A DNA stretch of 64,000 nt from Rhodanobacter sp. AS-Z3 (lineage in GTDB: Bacteria > Pseudomonadota > Gammaproteobacteria > Xanthomonadales > Rhodanobacteraceae). Shown here in pieces: positions 1 to 8,342 of the stretch (positions are counted from its first letter, which is position 1; each line of letters opens with the position of its first letter). The position numbers were made by a program, and so were the translations under genes. The DNA lies in contig NZ_CP119392.1 in assembly GCF_029224025.1 (NCBI RefSeq), positions 2,379,001 through 2,443,000 of the forward strand. Direction: 5' to 3'. The notes under the pieces were generated by a model. It was not told where the DNA came from, ran no database searches, and saw nothing but the letters and a program-made list of their open reading frames with translations.

Positions 1-2
1 GC

Positions 3-785
3 ATGGGTGCGCGTTACCTGACCGGCTTGGTCGGCAACATCGCCATCCCGAAACAGACCGGCGGCGCCACCTTCGCGTTCGTCTCCGAAAGCGGCACCGG
101 CAGCCCATCCGGCCAGACCATCGGCCAGGTGCCGATGACGCCAAAGACCGGCATGGCGCGCACCCAGCTCAGCCGCAAGCTGCTGCTGCAAAGCTCGCTG
201 GACGTGGAAAGCTTCATCCGCAACGACCTCGCCACCATCGTCGGCTTGGGCATTCAGCAGGCCGCCATCAACGGCAGCGGCTCGGCACCGATCCCCATGG
301 GCATCCTCAACCAGTCGGGCATTGGCTCGGTGGTGGGTGGTACCAACGGCTTGGCACCGACGTGGGGCAACATCGTGGGGCTGGAATCCGCGGTGGCCAT
401 CGCCAATGCTGACGTGGGCAGCCTCGGCTACCTCACCAACGCCGGTGTGCGCGGCAAGTTGAAGACCACGCAGAAGTTCCCCACCAGCAACGGCGATGCC
501 ATCTGGGCCGACGGCAATACGCCGCTGAACGGCTATCAGGTGGGCGTCACCAACGCCGTGCCCAGCAACGGCACAAAAGGCACCAGCACCGGTAACTGCA
601 GCTCGATCATTTTCGGCAACTTCGCCGACCTGATCGTGGGCATGTGGGGCGGTCTGGAGCTGCAGGTGGACCCGTACAGCCAGGGCGATTCCGGCTCCGT
701 CGTCATTCGCGCCTTCCAGGACGTAGACGTCGCGGTGCGCCACCCGGAAAGCTTCGCCGCCATGATCGACGCGCTCACCGCGTAA
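3..785 (+). CDS. Phage major capsid protein (HK97 type), 5'-truncated
   Basis: This is the C-terminal part of an HK97-fold major capsid protein, which forms the icosahedral head shell. The frame is open to the window edge, so the true start lies upstream; the ATG at 3 is only the first Met in view. Family-typical stretches are visible: the VPMTPKTG region, then a run of the SLDVESFIRNDLA type, then AAINGSG...PMGILN, and a C-terminal DVDVAVRHPESFAAM segment. The 260 visible residues are what is expected for the mature domain. It is followed by head-tail genes on the same strand, the usual order in siphophages. No protease or portal gene is in view because the window starts here. Confidence 0.88.
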   Translation: MGARYLTGLVGNIAIPKQTGGATFAFVSESGTGSPSGQTIGQVPMTPKTGMARTQLSRKLLLQSSLDVESFIRNDLATIVGLGIQQAAINGSGSAPIPMGILNQSGIGSVVGGTNGLAPTWGNIVGLESAVAIANADVGSLGYLTNAGVRGKLKTTQKFPTSNGDAIWADGNTPLNGYQVGVTNAVPSNGTKGTSTGNCSSIIFGNFADLIVGMWGGLELQVDPYSQGDSGSVVIRAFQDVDVAVRHPESFAAMIDALTA

Positions 786-870
786 GCATGAAAGCACTGG
801 CCTGCCAGCGCGAACAAGCCCACCACCCGGCGCCATGCCGGGTGGTGGCACGCGTGTGCGGGGCCCAGTC

Positions 871-1173
871 ATGACCACAGCAGCACCCGAATTCAATGCG
901 CTCGATGACGAGTTGTTTGGCGAGTTTGCCGAACAGTGCAGCATCGTGCGCGGTACCGACGCACCCGTCATCACCCGCTGCCTTGTCGACGACGGCGCGC
1001 AGACGCTGGGCCAGCACGGCCGCATCATCGGCAACAAACGCGTACTGACCTTCATCAAATCCGAATGGTCGCCCGCCCGTGCCGACCAGATCACCGTGCG
1101 CGGCGCCATGCGCAAAGTCGACGAAATCCTGATTGACGATGGCTACACCGTGCAGGCGGTGATGCATGGGTAA
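871..1173 (+). CDS. Putative phage head-tail joining protein
   Basis: A 100-residue protein lies between the capsid gene and the tail genes, the position normally held by small head-completion or head-tail joining proteins (lambda FII-like). The frame is open further upstream to 835, but the ATG at 871 fits the end of the intergenic spacer and gives a normal small protein. The sequence has an acidic N-terminus and a beta-rich second half (RVLTFIKSEW ... ADQITVRGAMRKVDEILIDDGYTVQAVM), as in small head-tail connectors. It overlaps the next gene by 8 bases. The function is inferred mainly from position. Confidence 0.55.
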   Translation: MTTAAPEFNALDDELFGEFAEQCSIVRGTDAPVITRCLVDDGAQTLGQHGRIIGNKRVLTFIKSEWSPARADQITVRGAMRKVDEILIDDGYTVQAVMHG

Positions 1174-1636
1174 CGCACTGGTCGCCACCGCCTCGCGCAC
1201 TTGGACCATCATCCAGGCGCTGGCCGTGCAACTGGCCACCATCACCGTGGCCAACGGCTACCTCACCGACGTGGGCAACAACGTCTGGACCACTGACAAC
1301 CAGCGCACCGACACCGATGCGCTGGGGCTGATGATTTACAGCGAATCCATCACTGGCGCCGGCCTCGACCTCGAGCGGCCCGGCAAGGGCGTGCGTGATT
1401 TCGGGCTGCTGGTGGAAGCTGCCATCGGCACTGATATCGACGACGCGCAGCAGCAGATCCACAGCATCATCGAAGACATCGACAACTGCATGATCGCCTA
1501 CGGCCGTCTGCTGCAAAAATCGCCGAACCTGCAGCAGGCATCCGTGCACGTGGCGGATATCGCCATTCTCGACCGGCCCGAAGGCATGGCGGTGGTCATC
1601 ATGCAGGCGCGCATTGTGACGAGATATTTTCGATAA
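1166..1636 (+). CDS. Phage tail-completion/minor tail protein (putative)
   Basis: A 156-residue protein overlaps the preceding head-tail gene and is the last gene before the inserted ligase module. It has no transmembrane or signal segment. Its middle (DFGLLVEAAIGTDIDDAQQQIHSIIEDID) and position match tail-terminator/minor tail proteins that cap the tail tube. I do not recognise a specific catalytic or binding motif, so the role is inferred from synteny only. Confidence 0.5.
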   Translation: MGNALVATASRTWTIIQALAVQLATITVANGYLTDVGNNVWTTDNQRTDTDALGLMIYSESITGAGLDLERPGKGVRDFGLLVEAAIGTDIDDAQQQIHSIIEDIDNCMIAYGRLLQKSPNLQQASVHVADIAILDRPEGMAVVIMQARIVTRYFR

Positions 1637-1643
1637 ATGTCGC

Positions 1644-1672
1644 TTGCATAGGGCAAATAGCCCTGTTATAGT
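1644..1672 (+). promoter_or_regulatory. Sigma-70 promoter for the ligase moron
   Basis: TTGCAT at 1644-1649 and TATAGT at 1667-1672 are separated by exactly 17 bases, close to the consensus. It lies just after the stop codon of the preceding tail gene and about 40 bases before the ligase start. A promoter here is unexpected in a late morphogenesis operon. Confidence 0.65.
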
Positions 1673-1713
1673 CAACCCATACCAGCGCACCATGCGCTGA
1701 AAAGGTGACCACC

Positions 1714-2643
1714 ATGTCCGCCGATTCTGTTTTTTCCGTCATGCTTGCCGATCGTTATCAGGCCGCTGCGATTACCCATTGGCCAGTCCAGGTCGAGCCG
1801 AAGATTGACGGCGTTCGTTGCCTTGCTGAAGTAGACCTGGCCGCCGGCAAGGTGCAGTTGCATACCCGCAACGGCAACCTGATCAGCCACATGGAAAGCT
1901 TGAACCACGGCGTGCTTGAGTTGGCCCGCAGGCTGGCCGCACCAGTCGGTGCGGGTGTGGTGATCATTGATAGTGAACTCACCGCCGGCAATTTCGCGCA
2001 GACCTTGGCCGCGCTGCGTGGTGTCGCGCCGCCAGACAAAACGCCGACTCTGCATGTGTTTGATGCGCTGGTGGACGTGCATGCTTGTTCCTTGCAAGAG
2101 CACGGCAGTTACGCCGCCCGCCGTCAGCGGCTGCAACAGGCTTGGGCTGCTGGCATGCCTTCGACATTGCAGCTGGTGGCCAGCGAATCGGCCCACACGG
2201 AAGGCGAAGTCGAGGCGATCTATCGCCGCCAACTGGCCGCTGGCTGGGAGGGCGTCATGGTCAAGAACCCTTCGGCATTTTATGCGGCCGGCCGCAGTCA
2301 GGCATGGTTGAAAATCAAGCCGCGTGAAACGTTCGATGTTGCAGTTGTTGGTGCATTCGAAGGCACCGGCCGTCAGGCCGGAACGCTGGGCGGGCTCATC
2401 GTCGACCACCAAGGCGTCGAGGTGCGCATCGCGTCTGGATTCACCAGTGATCAGCGCGATGACTACTGGTATCAGTACAGCCGCGACCTGAAATGGCAGG
2501 CAGCGGGGATGTCTGATGCATGCCAACTGCTCGGCGGTATCGTAGAGGTCAAGTGTCAGGAAGAGCTTCCCAGCGGGTCCATGCGCCATCCGGCGTTTGT
2601 CTGCCGGCGACTGGACAAGGATGCACCACGGCGCGCCGCATGA
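1714..2643 (+). CDS. ATP-dependent DNA ligase, phage-type
   Basis: Seals nicked DNA by the AMP-ligase mechanism. Ligase motif I, EPKIDGVR, is near residue 28 with the adenylated lysine. The later nucleotidyltransferase motifs are visible as VIIDSEL, EGVMVKNP and LKIKP. The C-terminal part (VGAFEGTGRQAGTLGGLIVD ... VRIASGF) fits an OB domain. At 309 residues it is a small T7-like enzyme. An upstream GTG at 1705 is possible, but the ATG at 1714 has AAAGG about 8 bases before it. It interrupts a head/tail block and has its own promoter, which is moron-like. It overlaps the next gene by ATGA, so the two are probably co-translated. Confidence 0.9.
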   Translation: MSADSVFSVMLADRYQAAAITHWPVQVEPKIDGVRCLAEVDLAAGKVQLHTRNGNLISHMESLNHGVLELARRLAAPVGAGVVIIDSELTAGNFAQTLAALRGVAPPDKTPTLHVFDALVDVHACSLQEHGSYAARRQRLQQAWAAGMPSTLQLVASESAHTEGEVEAIYRRQLAAGWEGVMVKNPSAFYAAGRSQAWLKIKPRETFDVAVVGAFEGTGRQAGTLGGLIVDHQGVEVRIASGFTSDQRDDYWYQYSRDLKWQAAGMSDACQLLGGIVEVKCQEELPSGSMRHPAFVCRRLDKDAPRRAA

Positions 2644-2855
2644 AGCCAGATGCACACCACCACAATCCAGACCCGGCCTACCTGCGCGGGTTGTTGGCAC
2701 GGGCGCGGCTTTCGCAAGCCGCAGCCGCCGCCTTGCTTGGCGTGAACCCGCGCACGATGCGTTCCTACCTGGCCAATGATGCAAGCCGCGCACCGGCGTC
2801 ATACGTTGTGCAGTACGCGCTGGAACAGTTGGCGGCTGGAAACGCTTTGCCTTAA
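2640..2855 (+). CDS. Small helix-turn-helix (XRE/Cro-like) protein
   Basis: A 71-residue protein whose ATG overlaps the ligase stop (ATGA), so translation is likely coupled. The core RGLLARARLSQAAAAALLGVNPRTMRSYLAND is a standard helix-turn-helix of the XRE/Cro type, and the rest is a short helical tail. It probably binds DNA and may regulate the ligase promoter, which is an inference from the two-gene unit. The longer open frame beginning at 2520 overlaps the ligase completely and is not the likely start. Confidence 0.7.
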   Translation: MKPDAHHHNPDPAYLRGLLARARLSQAAAAALLGVNPRTMRSYLANDASRAPASYVVQYALEQLAAGNALP

Positions 2856-2863
2856 TCATTTCC
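2839..2863 (+). repeat. Dispersed 25-bp repeat, copy 1
   Basis: A 25-base stretch beginning GAAACGCTTTGCCT, spanning the last codons and stop of the small HTH gene. A second copy with 23 of 25 identical bases is at 15117-15141. The two copies bound most of the tail gene block. Confidence 0.6.
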
Positions 2864-2887
2864 GAAAAGTGCTGCAACGTAGGGGGC

Positions 2888-3547
2888 ATGAACCCCACAC
2901 TGAGCATTGAACTGACTGGCGCGCTTGACGCGGCACAGTCCATGTCGGCCGTTCCATCGCGCATCCTGCGTGCCCAAGAGCACGCATTGGCAGAAATGCG
3001 CCGCCGTCTCGGCACTGAAGCGAAACGTGATATCGGCTTGGAATATAACCTCCGGGCTGGCCGCATTTCGCAGGGGCTCCGTACGCAAAACACGCCGGAC
3101 GGCATCAAGCTGGTTGGTAAGTCGCGCGGCATCAATGCGATCGAGTTTGGCGCCACCTGGAGCCGCGTGCGCGGTGCCGGTTTGGTATCACGCGTCAGCC
3201 GGCTCAAATACGCCGCCCCTCGTGCGCTTCACCTGCGCGGCGACAGCGGGCTGGGCGCGAAATGGTCTGCACGTCGTGGCGCGGCGAAAACGGTACACCC
3301 TGGCACGTTCATCGCCCGCGGAAAAAACGGCGCCATGTTGGTACTCCAACGCGATCCCGAGGGCAGCACGTACACGCCAAAAACGGGCTGGCATGCTGGC
3401 CAGCGACAGACCCCTCGGCTTCTTGGCGTCTACGGCCTCAGCGTCGGTCAGATGTTGAAGCATGGGCGCCGGCCCGAGCGTCTGGCGGAATTTGCGCTCG
3501 GCAAGGTCGATGAATACCTACGCAAGGAATTGGGAATCACACCATGA
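2888..3547 (+). CDS. Phage minor tail protein Z-like
   Basis: A 219-residue protein of the prophage minor tail protein Z (GpZ) family, involved in completing the tail top before it joins the head. The family look is visible: a basic N-terminal helix (RAQEHALAEMRRRLGTEAKRDI), a central segment with the RALHLRG type sequence, the Lys/Arg-rich middle, and a C-terminal YLRKELG. The purine run before the ATG is very close to the start codon, so initiation may be weak. It overlaps the next gene by ATGA. Confidence 0.75.
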   Translation: MNPTLSIELTGALDAAQSMSAVPSRILRAQEHALAEMRRRLGTEAKRDIGLEYNLRAGRISQGLRTQNTPDGIKLVGKSRGINAIEFGATWSRVRGAGLVSRVSRLKYAAPRALHLRGDSGLGAKWSARRGAAKTVHPGTFIARGKNGAMLVLQRDPEGSTYTPKTGWHAGQRQTPRLLGVYGLSVGQMLKHGRRPERLAEFALGKVDEYLRKELGITP

Positions 3548-3795
3548 CCCAGATCATCCTCGACCAGCCCCACACCCACGCCGGCCAGCCCTACGAAAAG
3601 GGCGCCGAGCTGGACGTGCCACAGCATGACGCGGAGTACCTGGTCACCGCGGGCGTGGCGCGTTTCAAGCAAGGCCTGCAGCGCCGCGCCCCAAAAAATG
3701 ACCCCCCCGAGAGCGAAGCCAGCGCGGTGGCAGGTGAGCCTGCCGCCGCTATGGAAAGCACCGAAACCGATGCACCTTCGCCCACCACCGACTGA
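3544..3795 (+). CDS. Small conserved phage tail-module protein
   Basis: An 83-residue protein overlapping the minor tail gene. The first 45 residues are structured (LDQPHTHAGQPYEKGAELDVPQHDAEYLVTAGVARF reads like a small beta-barrel seen in phage structural cassettes), and the rest is a disordered Pro/Glu/Ala/Thr tail. No enzymatic motif is seen. It is probably a structural accessory, and the exact role is unknown. Confidence 0.55.
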   Translation: MTQIILDQPHTHAGQPYEKGAELDVPQHDAEYLVTAGVARFKQGLQRRAPKNDPPESEASAVAGEPAAAMESTETDAPSPTTD

Positions 3796-3833
3796 TTTTT
3801 GCCACCCACCCCCGCACGACCGGAGAGATATCC

Positions 3834-4607
3834 ATGAGCCTCGAAAACTTCTATTACGGCCAGGGTCGCCTGTCCATTGCGGTGCGTGACGCCGTTACCG
3901 GCATCCTTGGCCCGTGGGCCTGGGTGGGCGACGTGAGCGCGTTCAGCGCCAAGCCCACCACGCAGATGATCCAGCACCGCGAAAGCTACAGCGGCAACAA
4001 CTCGCTGACCCGCAACATTCCGCACCAGCGCGACCTGGCGCTGGACTGGACCTTCAGTGAGTTTCGCCCGGAGAACCTAGCCAAGGCGCTGTTTGGCACC
4101 AACATCGCCGTTGTCAGTGGCACCGCCACGGCGGAATCGCTGGGCGCCACGGTGGCCGTTGGCGACGAAGTGCGCACGGCGCACCCCGGCATCAGTGCAC
4201 TGGTGATCAGCGACTCCACGCCCACCACGCCGCTGGTGCTGGTGGAAGGCGTGGACTACACCGTCGACCTCACGTTCGGCCGCATCGACATTCTCAATAT
4301 CGGTTCGTACGTGCAGCCGTTCAAGGCAGCCTACAGCTACGCCAAGCGCACCGACACCGGCATCTTCACCGCCGCCCAGCCGGACATCTCGGTGCTGTAC
4401 GAAGGCATCAATCTGGCGCAGAGCAACGCCGGCGTGATCGCGGAGTATTACAAGGTGGCGCCGTCGGTGGTCACCGAGCTGATGCACATCACCACCGGCA
4501 ACGACACCGCCGGCCTGGCGATCACCGCGCAGGCGTTGCTGGACAGCAGCAAGCCGGCCAACGGTCCGTTGGGTCAGTACGGCCGGATCACGCAGGTGGG
4601 TGTGTAA
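3834..4607 (+). CDS. Phage major tail tube protein
   Basis: A 257-residue protein immediately before the tail-assembly chaperone and tape measure genes, the standard place of the tail tube protein in siphophages. The sequence is beta-rich, with an N-terminal FYYGQGRLSIAVRD strand and a central insertion (residues about 90-160, GVDYTVDLTFGRIDIL) that looks like an Ig-like decoration domain. It contains no transmembrane segment. The assignment rests on position, size and beta content. Confidence 0.75.
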   Translation: MSLENFYYGQGRLSIAVRDAVTGILGPWAWVGDVSAFSAKPTTQMIQHRESYSGNNSLTRNIPHQRDLALDWTFSEFRPENLAKALFGTNIAVVSGTATAESLGATVAVGDEVRTAHPGISALVISDSTPTTPLVLVEGVDYTVDLTFGRIDILNIGSYVQPFKAAYSYAKRTDTGIFTAAQPDISVLYEGINLAQSNAGVIAEYYKVAPSVVTELMHITTGNDTAGLAITAQALLDSSKPANGPLGQYGRITQVGV

Positions 4608-5092
4608 TGGAACAGCCTGCTGCCGGTGGCGCGAGCGATCTCGCCACCTTGTTCCCCGAGCGCACCACCACCATCGCCGATCGCGTGGTGGTGATGCGCG
4701 AATACAGCTTCGTGGAATCGCTGCACCTGTCCGCGCCCATTGCCGGCCTGGTGGACGCCATGGCCGGCGTGGCGCTGGCCGGCAACTTCCACGACATCGA
4801 CAGCCTGCGCACCGCCTTTGGTGATCAGGCAGATGCCGTGTTGCAACTCATCGCCGCCGCTTGCGACCAGCCGCAGAGCTGGGTGCAAGGGCTGGACGCC
4901 GCCAGTGGCGAGCAGCTGATGCTGTTGTGGTGGGGTGTGAACACGGATTTTTTTCTGCGTCGCGTACTGCAAAGCGTGCAGCTGGCCAAGCTGCGCGAGG
5001 TGCAGGCGATCGTTGGTCCGACATCTTCGCTGCACTCGTCGATGCCGGACACGACGCCACCCGACTTGGCAACTACACGTACCGTCAACTGA
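4607..5092 (+). CDS. Tail assembly chaperone, unshifted form (gpG-like)
   Basis: A 161-residue protein whose ATG overlaps the TAA of the tube gene (TAATG). In siphophages this slot encodes the chaperone that coats the tape measure protein during tail assembly, made in a short and a frameshifted long form. The helical segments (SLRTAFGDQADAVLQLIAAACDQP and EQLMLLWWGVNTDFFLRRVLQ) fit that family. The last 45 residues after the slippery site are the part replaced in the long form. Confidence 0.75.
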   Translation: MEQPAAGGASDLATLFPERTTTIADRVVVMREYSFVESLHLSAPIAGLVDAMAGVALAGNFHDIDSLRTAFGDQADAVLQLIAAACDQPQSWVQGLDAASGEQLMLLWWGVNTDFFLRRVLQSVQLAKLREVQAIVGPTSSLHSSMPDTTPPDLATTRTVN

Positions 5093-5226
5093 TGTTGTAT
5101 TACCGCGCCGCCAAGCGATTGGCGCGCAGTAAACGCCAGCAGGCACTGGTGGATGGAACCACCGCGCAGGCCGGCGGCACCGCGGCGCAAGAGCTGTTCA
5201 AGCAGCTGGGCAACTCACCGGAATAA
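4607..5226 (+). CDS. Tail assembly chaperone, -1 frameshift product (gpG-T-like)
   Basis: A -1 slip on the seven-T run at 4948-4954 joins the first 116 residues of the short form to an overlapping frame open to 5226, giving a protein of about 206 residues. The extension (DRWSDIFAALVDAGHDATRLGNY...LMLYYRAAKRLARSKRQQALVDG) has the basic T-domain character seen in other phages. The zero-frame codons TTT TTT are placed exactly as the slippery heptamer rule requires. The G to G-T frameshift is established in lambda. Here it is inferred from sequence. Confidence 0.72.
4948..4954 (+). other. -1 programmed frameshift slippery site (T TTT TTT)
   Basis: Seven consecutive T residues, read in the zero frame as T TTT TTT, followed by C. 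The -1 frame is open from upstream of this point to the stop at 5226, and the zero frame ends at 5092. This is a canonical X XXY YYZ heptamer located in the expected gene. Confidence 0.72.
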
Positions 5227-5231
5227 CGCGC

Positions 5232-8200
5232 ATGGCCGTCCAAGATTACGAACTGCTACTGCGCGTCCGGGCTGACCTGCTGGAAGCGATCAGCGGTCTG
5301 AAAGGCCTCACCACTGAACTGGGGCAGGGGGATGCGGCGGCCAAGCAATTGGGCAACACCGCCGACACCACTGCTGCCAAAGTGGACGCACTGGCGCAAT
5401 CGCTCAAGGCCCGCGACGATGCCAATGCGCGCTCGTTTGATGCCACCGCACGCGCCGCGCAGCAGTCCAAGCAAGTCATCGCGGACATGGACGCCGAGGC
5501 CGCGGCGCACAAGCGTGCCGGCGCGGCGGCGCAGGCCTACCGCGATGCCGAGTCGGCCCGTGGCACCGCCAACACCGCGACGCTCGAGCGCACCGCCGCG
5601 CTGGCGGCCCAGCGCACGGAAATGGCCAAGCTGGCCGGCCAGATCGACCCCACCGTCAACGCCATGGCGCGGCTCGACGCACAGGAACGCTCGCTCAATG
5701 CCATGCGCAAAGCCGGCGTGGTGGGCATGGAGGATTACACCCGCTTCAAGGCGGTGATCGACGCCAACCGGCTGTCGATCGGCGGCGCTGCCAAGAGCAT
5801 GCACAAGTTCAGCCTCAACACCCAGCAAACGCGGCTGGAGATGGGGCGGCTGATCAAGGATATTTCGACCGGGCAGTGGGGCCGGCTGGCCAGCACCGGC
5901 ACTACGCTGGCCAACCAGGCCGGCTTTATAAGCCTGTTGTTCAGCCCGCTTGGGTTGGCCATTGGCGCGGTGGTTGGTTCGCTCGGCGCGTTTGCGGTCG
6001 CGTTGGAAAAAGGATACCAAGAAGAAGAAAAAATAAATCAAGCGATCGTCGTCACAGGAAACTATGCCGGCGTAACTGTGGGTCAGATCGATGCTTTGGC
6101 CGCCAGCATGGGGGCTGTCAGCGGTAAAACTGGCCAGGCGCGGGACATTCTCACCGGTTTGATTGCCACCGGAAAGTTCACGGGCGAGTCGTTGCAATCC
6201 GTGGGCCAGGCGGCGGCTGACATGGCAGCCGTCACCGGCAAAAGTGCCGCTGAAGTAGTAGCGCAATTCAGCAAGTTTGCCGATGATCCAGTCAAAGCAG
6301 CGATGGAACTGGATGGGCAATACCACATCCTCAACACCACGATCTACGAACAGATCAAGGCGCTGCAGGATTCCGGCGACAAGTTTGGCGCCTTGGAAGT
6401 TTTAGCAAAACGATTCACCGACGAAACCGGCAAGAATTTCGACGAACTCCGCTCACACATGAGCTGGTACGAAAAGTTCGTGGACCGCTTTTCCACGGAC
6501 AACGGGTTCAGCCGACTCTTCGACTGGGCGAAAAATCTTGGTCGTCCCACCACCGAACTCGATACATTTCGGGCCGCGTTGGAAAAGTACAACTCGGTAT
6601 ATGACACCTATCAGGCAAGCCTGACGGGAAGCTCGACCAAAGACCGGCAGGAATACTTGTTTGCGGCGTCTCAACAGGCCTATAAGGAACTGCAGGCTGC
6701 GCAAAAGGCCGCGCAGGGCGTGCAAGCCAAAGCTCTTGATGATGGCACGCAAAAGCGGCTCGACTCAGCAGCGGTATCGGCCGACGCCAAGCTAGACGCG
6801 CTGCAAAAGAGCATGGAATCCAAGGCCGACAAGGTCAAGGACAAAATCAAGGAACTCAACCAGGCGTACACGGATCTGTGGGGCGGTGCCGATCCTAACA
6901 ACCCAAAACTCAAAGGCGTGCAGCGTTTCATCGCCGAAGATGGCAACGTCAGCTATGCCGGTGGCCAGTACGACAAAGACCTTGCCAACATCAACGCTAT
7001 GGACAAGGGGTCCAAAGGCCCTCGCGGCCGGTCGCAAGCCAGCATCGACCAGGCCGCCGATGCCGCGCTGCAGAAGCTCATCGAGGGGCTTGGGAGTCTG
7101 CAGGGCAAGCTCGATCCGACTGCCGCCGCCTGGGCTGCTTATAACAAGGAAGTGGATAACGCCAACAAACTGGCAGTAGAAGCAAAGACGCATGGCAACG
7201 CGAATATCGCCATGATTAATGGCTTGCGAGATGCTCGCATCGCGGAAGCGGCAACCGTTCGTGATGCTGCGATCGCGGAGGAAGCCGACAAGGATAGGAA
7301 TGCCTACGAAAAGTTGCGCGACAGCATCAAGGATGTCGACAACGTCAGCCTTGGCAAAGCGTTCGCCCAACTCAAACAGCTCAACGATGAATTGGCCCGT
7401 GGAACGATCACGCAGCGCGAACACGACGACACGGCCGGTGCCATTGTCGATGCCAACATCCCGAAATCCCTCCACTACAAAGGCCTTGACGCTGTTGTCG
7501 GTGGTCCGTTCGGTGAAGTGAACAAGGCCGACAGGGCGCTGGAGGATCAGCAGAAAAATTATCAAAAACAACTTGACGCGCTCAACAAATTCCACGACGC
7601 AAAACAGCAGTCAGATGCGGATTTCGTCGCCAAAGAAAATGCGCTGAAGAAAGAAAACGACGCGGAGGTTCAGGCCATTCAGGAGGCGCGTCAGCAGGCG
7701 ATGTTGATGGGCATCACATCATCGTTTGCCTCGGCTGCCGATGCTATCAAACAGGGCTTCGGTGAGCAAAGCAAGGCCTACCGTGCGGCGTTTGCACTCA
7801 GCAAGGCCGCCGCTATCGCGCAAGCGACCGTGGGCATGTTTATGGATATCAGCCATGCCATCGACAAAGGCTGGCCGCAAAACATCCCGCTGATCGCGCA
7901 GGCGACCGCCGAAGGGATTGGCCTGATCGGCAGCATTCGCAGCCTGACCGCCGGCTACCGCGAAGGCGGCTACACCGGCCCGGGTGGTGTTGACCAGCCG
8001 GCCGGCACCGTGCACGCAGGCGAAGTGGTGTGGTCGCAAAAGGATATCGCCCGTGCTGGCGGCGTCGGCATGGTCGAAGCCATGCGTCTGGGCATGATTG
8101 GGTACGCCGACGGCGGCGTAGTCGGTGCCTTCGCCTCGGCAGCGGATTTCCCGCGCGGCCCCACGCCCGGCATGCCGCGTAATACCGTCGAAAAAACCGG

Positions 8201-8342
8201 TGCGCCCACCAACAACATGCGCGTGTATGTGGTGCAAAACGAAGACCAGCTGCTGCAGCGCCTGTCGCAACACCCCGCGATGGAAAAAGCAGTGGTAGCG
8301 ATTGCCGGTGAAAACGGCACGGCCATTCGGGCGAAGTGGTAG
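5232..8342 (+). CDS. Phage tail tape measure protein
   Basis: A 1036-residue protein, the longest in the prophage, immediately after the G/G-T chaperones. It sets tail length and later forms the DNA channel. The first 200 residues are Ala/Gln/Lys-rich coiled coil. Hydrophobic segments follow at about 225-260 (LFSPLGLAIGAVVGSLGAFAVAL). Long charged helices fill residues 480-760, and a typical C-terminal region (IAQATAEGIGLIGSIRSLTAGYREGGYTGPGG) ends the protein. A tape measure this long implies a non-contractile tail of roughly 150 nm by the usual 0.15 nm per residue rule. Confidence 0.9.
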   Translation: MAVQDYELLLRVRADLLEAISGLKGLTTELGQGDAAAKQLGNTADTTAAKVDALAQSLKARDDANARSFDATARAAQQSKQVIADMDAEAAAHKRAGAAAQAYRDAESARGTANTATLERTAALAAQRTEMAKLAGQIDPTVNAMARLDAQERSLNAMRKAGVVGMEDYTRFKAVIDANRLSIGGAAKSMHKFSLNTQQTRLEMGRLIKDISTGQWGRLASTGTTLANQAGFISLLFSPLGLAIGAVVGSLGAFAVALEKGYQEEEKINQAIVVTGNYAGVTVGQIDALAASMGAVSGKTGQARDILTGLIATGKFTGESLQSVGQAAADMAAVTGKSAAEVVAQFSKFADDPVKAAMELDGQYHILNTTIYEQIKALQDSGDKFGALEVLAKRFTDETGKNFDELRSHMSWYEKFVDRFSTDNGFSRLFDWAKNLGRPTTELDTFRAALEKYNSVYDTYQASLTGSSTKDRQEYLFAASQQAYKELQAAQKAAQGVQAKALDDGTQKRLDSAAVSADAKLDALQKSMESKADKVKDKIKELNQAYTDLWGGADPNNPKLKGVQRFIAEDGNVSYAGGQYDKDLANINAMDKGSKGPRGRSQASIDQAADAALQKLIEGLGSLQGKLDPTAAAWAAYNKEVDNANKLAVEAKTHGNANIAMINGLRDARIAEAATVRDAAIAEEADKDRNAYEKLRDSIKDVDNVSLGKAFAQLKQLNDELARGTITQREHDDTAGAIVDANIPKSLHYKGLDAVVGGPFGEVNKADRALEDQQKNYQKQLDALNKFHDAKQQSDADFVAKENALKKENDAEVQAIQEARQQAMLMGITSSFASAADAIKQGFGEQSKAYRAAFALSKAAAIAQATVGMFMDISHAIDKGWPQNIPLIAQATAEGIGLIGSIRSLTAGYREGGYTGPGGVDQPAGTVHAGEVVWSQKDIARAGGVGMVEAMRLGMIGYADGGVVGAFASAADFPRGPTPGMPRNTVEKTGAPTNNMRVYVVQNEDQLLQRLSQHPAMEKAVVAIAGENGTAIRAKW

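Noticed and set aside
1672..3207. A 511-codon open frame on the minus strand covering the ligase and minor tail genes
   Set aside because: It is a GC-rich shadow frame. The + strand genes under it have clear ligase motifs, coupled starts and a promoter; the minus translation shows no domain.
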